Shown: one piece after another, positions 1 to 7,059 of the stretch
Layout of the letters: each line of letters opens with the position of its first letter
Numbering within the stretch: position 1 is the stretch's first letter
NCBI GenBank assembly: GCA_937980285.1
Contig: CALJQI010000180.1
Location: forward strand, 1 to 15,970
DNA from: an uncultured Gammaproteobacteria bacterium
GTDB taxonomy: Bacteria > Pseudomonadota > Gammaproteobacteria > GCA-001735895
Direction: 5' to 3'
Length of the DNA: 15,970 nucleotides
Translations under genes and position numbers: made by a program
The notes under the pieces: generated by a model
Seen by the model: the letters and a program-made list of their open reading frames with translations, nothing else
Databases searched by the model: none
Told to the model about the DNA's origin: nothing

Positions 1-3000
1 CGCGCGGAAATTGAACGTAATCGACCTGATCGTCACGTAATTCGGGGAACGGCGTATTGGGATCGACGATATAACTGGTGCCGGAGGCACCGAGACTGCT
101 GAAGTAAGCCATCGCCTGCACCAGCTTTTCGTTTAACGGACCGGGATCGGTTTGATATGCGTTTACCACCTGGCGGACATAGTTCCTGAGCGTATCGTCT
201 TTCGGCGTGACGAAGGAGCCAATCATGTTCGCGTCCCGCCAGACGATTGCATTCTTGCCATAAATCGTCATCGGTTGCGTCAGCGTAATATCGTCCTTCT
301 GGCCATCGCGTTGATAGGTCAGTTTAACCTCGACCTGGACGCCGGTATCTTCATCCACCTCGAGAATCCTGTTGTTGAAGGTGGCGTTGATGGGAATTTC
401 CCGGGTTTCTCCGCCTTTGACGGTGGCAATATCGATCAGGGCAGGAAAATCCATGAACTCCTTGATCTGGAACGATAATTTGAGGTTGCCATAGTCGCTG
501 GCGCCGACGTTTTGCAATTTAACGCTGCCGATAGGCTGATCCTGATACTTTTTGTACGCTGCGGAAAATACCGTTTGCAGGTTCAAATCGGAAAGCAGCA
601 GCTGCGGCGCGTCATTTTTAAACTCGAGAGACTTTTTACGTTCGGCGAAGCTGACGTTGAGAATGGCGCGGTTCTGATCCGTGGGATCCAGCTCAACGGC
701 CTTTTCGAAGGCGGCGACCGCCTCGTCGAACATGCGCCGCTTGGTAAACAGGTTACCCAGCGCGACCTGAGGCTCGGCCCAGTTCGGCTTAATCGCGGCT
801 GCGCGCTCCAGGTGACTGCGTGACGCATCGAAAAGGTTGGCGTCCTGGTAGACACGGCCGATTCGGTACTGCAAGTCAGGCGACGCGGTATCGATACTGA
901 TAGCGGTCTTGAGGAACTCGATTGCGGATCCGATCTTGCCCTGCTGACTGGCGATATCGGCCAGCAACACCAGCACGTCGATATCCCTGGGCGCGATTCT
1001 TGAAACCGCCTCGGCATGATAGGCGGCGGAGCGGAATTTGCGAGTGGCGAACAGGCTGCGTGCGTAACGCTTGCGTTCATTCAGGGCTTGCGGGTTGAGC
1101 GCGAGAGCCTTTTCCAGAAAAACGTTGGCTTCGGGATATTGTTCTTGCTCAAACTCGATCCGCCCCGCAAGCGCATAAAGATCGAAGTTATCGGCGTTGT
1201 GCCCGATACCCTGTAATAGCGCCTTCACCGCGTTGGCGGGCTGCTTCATGGCAACGTAGGAGCGCGCCAGCGAGAGCCATACGTCGACCACGGCAGGATT
1301 ATCCTGGCCGGCCCGCGTAAGGCGCAACACGGCCTCTTTATGCCGGCCCTGCTTGGCCGCAATTTTACCCAGCAGATAATAGCCCTCGGTCCTGGTTTCC
1401 TTGCTGCCGGATAGTTTAACCGCCACCGATTTGGCCTCGGCATCGCGATCGAGGAGCAGCAACGAACGCGCCTTGCCCACGGCGGCGTCACCCGAATCCG
1501 GCAATGCCGCCGAGACAGCCGTGTAATGTCCCAGCGCCAAAGCGTATTTCCCCATATCGTAAAGATCGTGCGCAATCCTGAGCCTGATTGCATAGTTTGC
1601 GGGATTACGCTCGACTATACCGCGATAGGCGCGCAGGCCGTCCTCGACAATACCGGCTTCGATATAGGCCTGGCCCAGCAAATAGCGTAGCTCGACATTT
1701 CCGGCATGCCTGGCGAGACCGTCCTCGGCGCAGGCCACGGCGCCCAATGCGTCCGCCAGATTCAGACTAAGGCGAGTGCAGGTAAGGTAGGGCTCGACGT
1801 CGGCAGGCTCCTGCCCCAGCACCTCATCGATCAGGGCGCGCGCCTCGAGATACTGGCCAAGCGCGTCGTAGGCGCGTACCTGGTAGCGGATCGCCTGGTC
1901 ACGATATACCTCCACCTCGACCAGCCGGCGAAACTCGCCGATGGCGCGCGTGTATTGCTTCAGGTGAAACAGGCTTATTGCCAGCAATTGCCTGACATCC
2001 CAATTGTCGGGGGCGATCTTGAGCATCCTGTCGGCCAGCTTGACTGTGGCCGCAAATTCACCGCTTTCGAAGAGGTCAGTAACCGTCTTGAACCGGTTCT
2101 GCTTGGGCGCCGACGGCGCCGCGCGCAGCCCGTGCGCGCTAACCGATACAATCCGGAACCATTTAAACTTGCCCGCGTCTTCCAGCGACAGCGTCTGGCC
2201 GAGATCGGGGCTGGTTGAGATCAGCTGGTATGGGCCCTCGCGCTCATAGGCCGCCTCGATTTCGTATTTTTCGATGAGCGGGGATTTGGTGCTGCCCCAT
2301 ATCAGGTTGATCGCATGCCGATTAGCGGCGACATTCAGGTCGAAAGCAGAATCCGGATACTCCAGAAAATCGAAACGAAATATCTTTTGCCGCTGGCTAT
2401 CGTTGACGTAGATATGATTCTTCACGCCGGATGATACCGAAATCGAACTTGCCTTCTCGAAATAAGCCAGGGTCGCGCTTTTACCGCCAGCCCCGAAGGC
2501 GTGGCCGGGTTTGAAGTTTTCGTAGACCTGGACCCGGAAATCGTTGTGACTGGTGGCAGCCAGCACGTAGAGCCTGTCCTGTTGATCGATAGCGAGCCCG
2601 TGAAAGCGCTTAATCCTGTGCATCGAATCGCCGTCGACGCCTATAGTGGCGATTTTCTTTCGACGCTTGCTGATGACCTGGATCAAACCGCCCGAGCCGC
2701 CATCGGCCACGTAAAGATTCTCACGACTGTCTACCGCGACAGGGCCAACCTCGAAGAATAACCGCTGACCGTCCATTTCATGATTGATTTCCTCGAGGAA
2801 CAGTCCGTCATGCGAAAACACCTGAATCCTGTTGTTCCCCTTGTCGGTAACATAGTATTTACCGTAACGGACAAACACATCGCCCGAAGTCTGAAACGCA
2901 CCATCTGCAGTTCCGTAACGGCCAACCGAAAAAAGCTTTTTACCGGCATGCGAATAGGCATGCAGCCTGTTTTTACTCAGTACTGCAACCGAATGCCCGC

Positions 3001-4123
3001 CAACATGGATAGCCCTGGGATTCTCCACCTCTTCGGCAAATCGCCCGCTTTCGCTGCCGTCGGCCGCCAGTATCGCAATCCCCTGGCCTTCGGGCCGTAT
3101 GCAAAGCATTCTTGCTTCGGTAAAAACCGTCATCGCCTGGCAGGAGGTATCGGTAACGGCGCCAAACTCGATCACATCTGTCGACTCGGGTCGGGCAAAA
3201 CTGCTCTGGTCGAGCTGCAAAACCTCGACCTTTTTATTGCGCGTATCCAGGATTGCGAGTTGCCCGCGGCTGTTTATGGACAACTGGCTGATTTCGAGAT
3301 AGCGCGCTCTCGATTGCCCGAGCCCACCGAATTGCCCCAGCACATTGCGCTTGCGCCAGTCATAAAACAGAATTTTTTTGCTCAGGCGATCGGCGAGATA
3401 GAGATTTCCGTCAAGGTCGGCGGTCATCGCGCTAAGCTCGGGCGTTTCGTCAAAAACGCCTTTTAAATCTGCCGCCGCTATGCGTTCGATCAAATCGCCG
3501 TCGCTGTTAAAAATAGAGATTCGTGTCGGCCCCTCGAGCACATAGACATTCTCCCGCGCGTCGATAGCTATATGGCTGGGTTTCAGTAAATTGCTTTCCC
3601 GGGGACCGCTCTTGCCGATACTGGTCAGGTAGAGCCCCTGGTAGTTAAACACGCTGACCTGCTTGTTATTGACGTCGCCGACGTAAATTTTTCGATTGAA
3701 GGAAGTGGCTACCGGCCCCGGGTCGTTCAGTTCACCGGCGGAGCTTCCCGATTGAGAGAATAACTGCAGCGGATTCAGCTCCGGGTCGAGAATTCCTATC
3801 TGCCCGGAGCCTTCGTTGACGACAACAACATTACCGCCGGGTAGTATATCGATGCCGCCAAGACCGGAGTCTTCAAAAACCGAAGGTGAAAGGCTGATTG
3901 CCTCTATGCTTCCGTCGACGATTCTTAACAGCGTTCCTCGCTCTTCGCTGGTTACGTATACCACGCCGTCGTCGGAAATTTTTATGCCGTTGGCTTCTTC
4001 CATGACCGGGCCGTGATCCCCGGCTTCGACGAATTGCAGGATCTCGATCGCCCGTGCCTGGCCGCACAAACTGGCCGACAACAGCAGTATTAATAAACCG
4101 AGATTTTTCTTCAGCACTCGCAT
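1..4123 (-). CDS. Large exported NHL-propeller / Fn3-like / TPR protein, 3' end missing
   Basis: Open without a stop for 1374 codons from ATG at 4123 to the left edge, so the C-terminus is outside the window. Residues 1-25 form a signal peptide (basic MRVLKK, Leu-rich core, cleavage likely after GQARA), predicting export to the periplasm or beyond. Residues about 27-590 hold repeated NHL-like blades, for example around 183-205 (HIAIDARENVYVLEGPTRI) and 413-436 (YYVTDKGNNRIQVF). Residues about 590-675 resemble a fibronectin-III module. Residues about 680-1160 form a TPR array with typical helices such as 1131-1147 (MFDEAVAAFEKAVELDP). Residues about 1180-1295 look beta-rich, and 1300-1374 begin another domain, possibly transglutaminase-like. 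The gene starts 70 bases after lpxA in the same direction. The ATG lacks a clear Shine-Dalgarno; an in-frame TTG five codons upstream is an alternative start. I infer a periplasmic or surface scaffold. Its function is unknown. Confidence 0.9.
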   Translation of the reverse strand, partial: MRVLKKNLGLLILLLSASLCGQARAIEILQFVEAGDHGPVMEEANGIKISDDGVVYVTSEERGTLLRIVDGSIEAISLSPSVFEDSGLGGIDILPGGNVVVVNEGSGQIGILDPELNPLQLFSQSGSSAGELNDPGPVATSFNRKIYVGDVNNKQVSVFNYQGLYLTSIGKSGPRESNLLKPSHIAIDARENVYVLEGPTRISIFNSDGDLIERIAAADLKGVFDETPELSAMTADLDGNLYLADRLSKKILFYDWRKRNVLGQFGGLGQSRARYLEISQLSINSRGQLAILDTRNKKVEVLQLDQSSFARPESTDVIEFGAVTDTSCQAMTVFTEARMLCIRPEGQGIAILAADGSESGRFAEEVENPRAIHVGGHSVAVLSKNRLHAYSHAGKKLFSVGRYGTADGAFQTSGDVFVRYGKYYVTDKGNNRIQVFSHDGLFLEEINHEMDGQRLFFEVGPVAVDSRENLYVADGGSGGLIQVISKRRKKIATIGVDGDSMHRIKRFHGLAIDQQDRLYVLAATSHNDFRVQVYENFKPGHAFGAGGKSATLAYFEKASSISVSSGVKNHIYVNDSQRQKIFRFDFLEYPDSAFDLNVAANRHAINLIWGSTKSPLIEKYEIEAAYEREGPYQLISTSPDLGQTLSLEDAGKFKWFRIVSVSAHGLRAAPSAPKQNRFKTVTDLFESGEFAATVKLADRMLKIAPDNWDVRQLLAISLFHLKQYTRAIGEFRRLVEVEVYRDQAIRYQVRAYDALGQYLEARALIDEVLGQEPADVEPYLTCTRLSLNLADALGAVACAEDGLARHAGNVELRYLLGQAYIEAGIVEDGLRAYRGIVERNPANYAIRLRIAHDLYDMGKYALALGHYTAVSAALPDSGDAAVGKARSLLLLDRDAEAKSVAVKLSGSKETRTEGYYLLGKIAAKQGRHKEAVLRLTRAGQDNPAVVDVWLSLARSYVAMKQPANAVKALLQGIGHNADNFDLYALAGRIEFEQEQYPEANVFLEKALALNPQALNERKRYARSLFATRKFRSAAYHAEAVSRIAPRDIDVLVLLADIASQQGKIGSAIEFLKTAISIDTASPDLQYRIGRVYQDANLFDASRSHLERAAAIKPNWAEPQVALGNLFTKRRMFDEAVAAFEKAVELDPTDQNRAILNVSFAERKKSLEFKNDAPQLLLSDLNLQTVFSAAYKKYQDQPIGSVKLQNVGASDYGNLKLSFQIKEFMDFPALIDIATVKGGETREIPINATFNNRILEVDEDTGVQVEVKLTYQRDGQKDDITLTQPMTIYGKNAIVWRDANMIGSFVTPKDDTLRNYVRQVVNAYQTDPGPLNEKLVQAMAYFSSLGASGTSYIVDPNTPFPELRDDQVDYVQFPR

Positions 4124-4193
4124 GATAGTGTTCGTCAAGTTCCCGTTACGACCGTCTTTACTCCTCGAGGCAAGGAACTGTGTTTAAGGCTCA

Positions 4194-4964
4194 CTAACTG
4201 GCGATACCTCTTTTACTGTTCTTGACGAAATTGACAAATTCTTCGACCTCCGGATATTTATCACACAATGGCTGGAGGTTTACAAACGCGTCCTGTTTAG
4301 ATCCTTTTGACCTCAATAGTTCACGAAACGATTTATGTAAGGCACGAATCAATTCCGGGGAAAACCCGCGCCGTTTCAGGCCTTCCTTGTTGATTCCCAC
4401 AACCCTGGCGCGATTTCCGGCCGCGGTCGAAAACGGCGGGATATCCTGGGTAACGACCGAGCCCAGGCCGCAAAAGGCGCGGCTGCCGATCTGGGTAAAC
4501 TGGTGTACCGAGGTAAATCCGCCGAGAGTCGCGTAATCGCCGACTTCGACGTGTCCTGACAGCGAGGCAGCATTGGCGAAAATCGTATGACTGCCGACGA
4601 TGCAGTCGTGGGCAACGTGACTGTAGGCCATGAACAGGTTGTCGCTGCCGATCACGGTTTTACCATGGCCATCGTCGGTGCCGCGGTTAAGCGTCACGTA
4701 CTCGCGAATGATGTTTCGATCCCCCAGCAGCAGTGAAGTCGGCTCGCCCATGTACTTCTTGTCCTGGGGTGCATCGCCAATCGACGAAAACTGGAAAATC
4801 CGGTTATCGCTGCCGATTTTGCTGGGCCCCATGATCACTACATGCGGGCCAATCACGGTACCGGAACCGATTTCCACCTCCGCGCCGATAACGCTATAGG
4901 CGCCAATTTCGACATCGGCCGCTATGCGCGCCGCGGCGTCGACAATAGCGGTTGGATGGATCAT
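4194..4964 (-). CDS. lpxA: UDP-N-acetylglucosamine acyltransferase LpxA
   Basis: Transfers a 3-hydroxyacyl chain from acyl carrier protein to the 3-OH of UDP-GlcNAc, the first step of lipid A synthesis in the cytoplasm. The 256-residue product (E. coli 262) begins MIHPTAIVDAAA and consists of left-handed beta-helix hexapeptide repeats up to about residue 175, followed by the helical C-terminal part with GLKRRGFS (195-202). The catalytic His is H119 in HVAHDC, equivalent to E. coli H125. The start at 4964 overlaps the fabZ stop as ATGA and has AGGAG eight bases upstream; the same frame opens further into fabZ, but those codons are not LpxA-like. L167 sits at the position of E. coli G173, the acyl-chain-length ruler. 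No lpxB follows. Confidence 0.97.
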   Translation of the reverse strand: MIHPTAIVDAAARIAADVEIGAYSVIGAEVEIGSGTVIGPHVVIMGPSKIGSDNRIFQFSSIGDAPQDKKYMGEPTSLLLGDRNIIREYVTLNRGTDDGHGKTVIGSDNLFMAYSHVAHDCIVGSHTIFANAASLSGHVEVGDYATLGGFTSVHQFTQIGSRAFCGLGSVVTQDIPPFSTAAGNRARVVGINKEGLKRRGFSPELIRALHKSFRELLRSKGSKQDAFVNLQPLCDKYPEVEEFVNFVKNSKRGIAS

Positions 4965-5404
4965 TGCAGGCGCTCCTGGGCGGAGCACATCATTTCGGCC
5001 TCGGCCACCACCTCGCCGTCGACCAGGGACTGGCACTGGTACATGCCGATACCGCGCATATTGCGTTTCAGCGAAATATTCAAAACCAGCTGATCGCCCG
5101 GTACGACCTGCCCCCTGAAGCGAGCCTTATCGATTCCGACCAGCATGTAGAGCTTGGTCCGGTGCGCGTCACCCATATCGGAAAAGGCCAGCAGCCCCGT
5201 GGCCTGCGCCATGGCTTCGAGAATCAGAACCCCCGGCATGATCGGCTGATTGGGGAAGTGCCCCTGAAAAAATGGCTCGTTTATGGATACGTTCTTGATC
5301 GCCGACAGGCTCTTGCCCTGCTCGATCTCGACAACCCGATCGACTAGTAAAAACGGATAGCGGTGGGGCAGTAACTCCATCACCTTGCTGATATCAAGTT
5401 CCAA
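4961..5404 (-). CDS. fabZ: (3R)-hydroxyacyl-ACP dehydratase FabZ
   Basis: Dehydrates (3R)-hydroxyacyl-ACP in fatty acid elongation and competes with LpxA and LpxD for the same 3-hydroxyacyl-ACP pool, which fits its place between them. It is a hotdog-fold protein of 147 residues. The active-site His lies in GHFPNQPIMPG (H49 with this start) and the Glu in LILEAMAQ (E63). LPHRYPFLLVDRV near the N-terminus is the family signature. No ATG is available. I chose TTG at 5404 because GAGG at 5412-5415 lies seven bases upstream; another TTG at 5410 would almost touch that Shine-Dalgarno and adds two residues. The stop overlaps the lpxA start by four bases. Confidence 0.96.
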   Translation of the reverse strand: MELDISKVMELLPHRYPFLLVDRVVEIEQGKSLSAIKNVSINEPFFQGHFPNQPIMPGVLILEAMAQATGLLAFSDMGDAHRTKLYMLVGIDKARFRGQVVPGDQLVLNISLKRNMRGIGMYQCQSLVDGEVVAEAEMMCSAQERLQ

Positions 5405-5410
5405 TTTCAA

Positions 5411-5416
5411 TCCTCT
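5411..5416 (-). promoter_or_regulatory. Ribosome binding site deciding the fabZ TTG start
   Basis: AGAGGA on the minus strand. Its GAGG core is seven bases from TTG at 5402-5404 but only one base from TTG at 5408-5410, so it favours the shorter fabZ product. Inference from spacing only. Confidence 0.6.
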
Positions 5417-5442
5417 TGTTTCGAATACAGGCCATCGGGCAG

Positions 5443-6474
5443 TTATTCTCTGGTTTTTTCGAGCCTGGCGACGCTTTGGGCGAGCTTATCCAGGGACTTG
5501 TAACGCGCGTTAGCGCGATGCCACGAGTTGGTTTCCATCAATGGCGTACCCGAGGAATAAACCCCGGGCTTTTTGATGTCCTTGGTAACCAGGGACCTCG
5601 CGGTAATGGTAACATCATCTGCCACGCTTAAATGACCGAGCACGGCGGCGCCACCGGAAATTTTACAATGGCGCCCGATGGTCGCGCTGCCGGCAATGCC
5701 GACGCAGGCCGCAATCGCGGTATGCGCGCCAATGCGGACATTGTGCGCCACCTGTATCTGGTTATCGAGCTTGCAGCCCTGCTCGATAACCGTATCGTCG
5801 AGTGCGCCGCGATCTACGGTCGTGTTGGCGCCGATTTCGACGTCGTCTCCTATCGACACGCTGCCCAGCTGTGGAATTTTATGCCATTGCCGCTGGTGCA
5901 TGACCAGGCCGAAACCATCGCTGCCGATGACTGCTCCGGAATGCAAAATGCAGCGATCTCCGATTTTCACGGCCCGGGCGAGAGTCACCCGGCTATGCAG
6001 CCGGCAATGCGCGCCCAGTCGGGCGGATTTTTCGATAACGCAGCCAGCGCCGATCCTGCTGCCAGCGCCAATCTCGACATCGTCCTCGATTACGGCAAGC
6101 GCGCCAATGCTGACATTGGCGCCAATCCTCGCGCTTTCGGCAATCTGCGCCGAGGCGTGAATATCGGCTTCGACCGTCGCCTGTCCCAATCCCAGTGCTT
6201 CGACCGCCTGCACGAAACTGTAATGGGGATTTTCCGAAATCAGCAATGCCTTGCCGCTCAGCTCGGCGCTTAACTCGGCGCTTAACTCGGCTGACAGGAT
6301 AACGGCGCTGCACCGGCTGGCGACAATTTCAGGCAAGTAGTTTTTATGCTGAACAAAACAGAGGTCGCCTCGATCTGCGGATTCGGGTGACGCCAGCCCG
6401 GATATCTTTAGCGCGGGATCTCCTCGAAATTCCAGTTGCAGGACAGCGGCCAGTTGTTGCAGATTGAGACTCAT
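5443..6474 (-). CDS. lpxD: UDP-3-O-(3-hydroxyacyl)glucosamine N-acyltransferase LpxD
   Basis: Third step of lipid A synthesis: N-acylation of UDP-3-O-acyl-glucosamine from 3-hydroxyacyl-ACP. The product has 343 residues (E. coli 341). An N-terminal uridine-binding domain covers about 1-100, a left-handed beta-helix of hexapeptide repeats about 105-295, and a C-terminal helix about 315-343. The catalytic His is H244 in QVAHNVRIG, matching E. coli H239. Family motifs GSDGFG (184-189) and NTTVDRGALDDT (217-228) are present. Residues 60-72 are a low-complexity SAEL repeat encoded by a 12-bp tandem repeat. It lies 47 bases after skp and 37 bases before fabZ. The ATG at 6474 has only a weak upstream purine stretch. 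Confidence 0.97.
   Translation of the reverse strand: MSLNLQQLAAVLQLEFRGDPALKISGLASPESADRGDLCFVQHKNYLPEIVASRCSAVILSAELSAELSAELSGKALLISENPHYSFVQAVEALGLGQATVEADIHASAQIAESARIGANVSIGALAVIEDDVEIGAGSRIGAGCVIEKSARLGAHCRLHSRVTLARAVKIGDRCILHSGAVIGSDGFGLVMHQRQWHKIPQLGSVSIGDDVEIGANTTVDRGALDDTVIEQGCKLDNQIQVAHNVRIGAHTAIAACVGIAGSATIGRHCKISGGAAVLGHLSVADDVTITARSLVTKDIKKPGVYSSGTPLMETNSWHRANARYKSLDKLAQSVARLEKTRE
6262..6297 (-). repeat. 12-bp in-frame tandem repeat inside lpxD
   Basis: On the plus strand ctcggcgcttaa occurs twice in a row (6262-6273, 6274-6285), followed by a diverged third unit ctcggctgacag (6286-6297). It encodes three LSAE units ending in LSGK in the N-terminal domain of LpxD. Two units are identical at DNA level, which suggests recent slippage duplication. 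Confidence 0.9.
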
Positions 6475-6521
6475 CGGCGGTGCAGTTTATCTGCCTGACA
6501 CAGGAGCAAGCGAAAACCGCT

Positions 6522-7052
6522 CTACTGTGTTTCCTCGCCGGGCTCGGGGAGTTCCTTGAGCATCTCGATGGTTTGCGCGGTAATATCGATAGGATCCGAA
6601 ACATAGCTGACGCCCTCGGTCAGAATCAGATCAAACTTGCCGGAATCGCCCTGCATCTTCAACACGTTGGAGATGACCTGCTGCAGTTCACGGATTTCTT
6701 CGTTGCGACGCAAATTCTGATCCTCGCGAAACTCCTGTTCGAGAAACTTGAGCTGGCTAACCTTGAGCCTGATTTCACGCTCGAGCTTGCGCCGCGCGTT
6801 CGAACTCAGTTTGGCGTCATTTTTCAACTGGTCTTCCATGGTCAGGATTTCCTTGCGCTTTTCCTTGAGCTGTTCTTCGCGCGGCCCGAACTCGGATTTC
6901 AGCCGTTCCTCGACCTTGCGCGCCTGCGGTGCCTCCTTCAATACCCTGGCGGTGTTGACAAAGCCAATCTTCAGCGCCGCCTCCTGGGCGGTAACCGTTT
7001 GCACTGCCGCCAGAAGCATCAGTGTAATAAATGTGCGTATTATCCTGTTCAA
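6522..7052 (-). CDS. skp: Periplasmic OMP chaperone Skp (OmpH family)
   Basis: Skp is a trimeric periplasmic holdase that carries unfolded outer-membrane proteins to the BAM complex. The 176-residue product has a signal peptide (MNRIIRTFITLMLLAAVQTVTAQ) and then IGFVNTARVLKEAPQA, the usual start of the mature family. Charged coiled-coil helices cover about 40-125 (EEQLKEKRKEI, LEREIRLKVSQL), and DLILTEGVSYVSDPIDITAQ closes the body domain. The start is TTG at 7052, seven bases after the bamA stop. The first in-frame ATG (7019) would remove most of the signal peptide, while a longer reading frame extends uselessly into bamA. The Shine-Dalgarno is weak (GAGA), so translational coupling to bamA is likely. 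Confidence 0.94.
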   Translation of the reverse strand: MNRIIRTFITLMLLAAVQTVTAQEAALKIGFVNTARVLKEAPQARKVEERLKSEFGPREEQLKEKRKEILTMEDQLKNDAKLSSNARRKLEREIRLKVSQLKFLEQEFREDQNLRRNEEIRELQQVISNVLKMQGDSGKFDLILTEGVSYVSDPIDITAQTIEMLKELPEPGEETQ

Positions 7053-7059
7053 TGTATTC

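Noticed and set aside
2780..3466. Plus-strand open frame (228 codons) opposite the propeller part of the NHL/TPR gene.
   Set aside because: The minus strand is open across the whole region with coherent NHL repeats and a signal peptide, so this is a shadow frame.
4049..4123. Possible lipoprotein signal in the NHL/TPR protein because of a Cys at residue 20 (ASLCGQ).
   Set aside because: The residue before Cys is Leu, which does not fit the lipobox (Gly/Ala/Ser at -1), and GQARA five residues later is a good signal peptidase I site.
4133..4143. GGGAACTTGAC on the minus strand just upstream of the large NHL/TPR gene, resembling a sigma-E -35 box (GGAACTT).
   Set aside because: No TCTGA/TCAAA-like -10 box occurs 15-17 bases downstream, and such a promoter would fire within the gene's own start.
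4138..4179. Inverted repeat AGTTCC/GGAACT in the lpxA to NHL/TPR gap, a possible terminator.
   Set aside because: Six base pairs with a loop of 30 bases and no T tract; not convincing as a terminator.
4965..5036. N-terminal extension of lpxA by 24 codons.
   Set aside because: The extension is the fabZ coding region in another frame, is Arg/Gly-rich and unlike LpxA; the ATG at 4964 has AGGAG at good spacing.
5632..6273. Long plus-strand open frame (213 codons) opposite lpxD.
   Set aside because: It is antisense to the hexapeptide repeats of lpxD, whose regular composition keeps the opposite frame open; no ribosome site or family motif.
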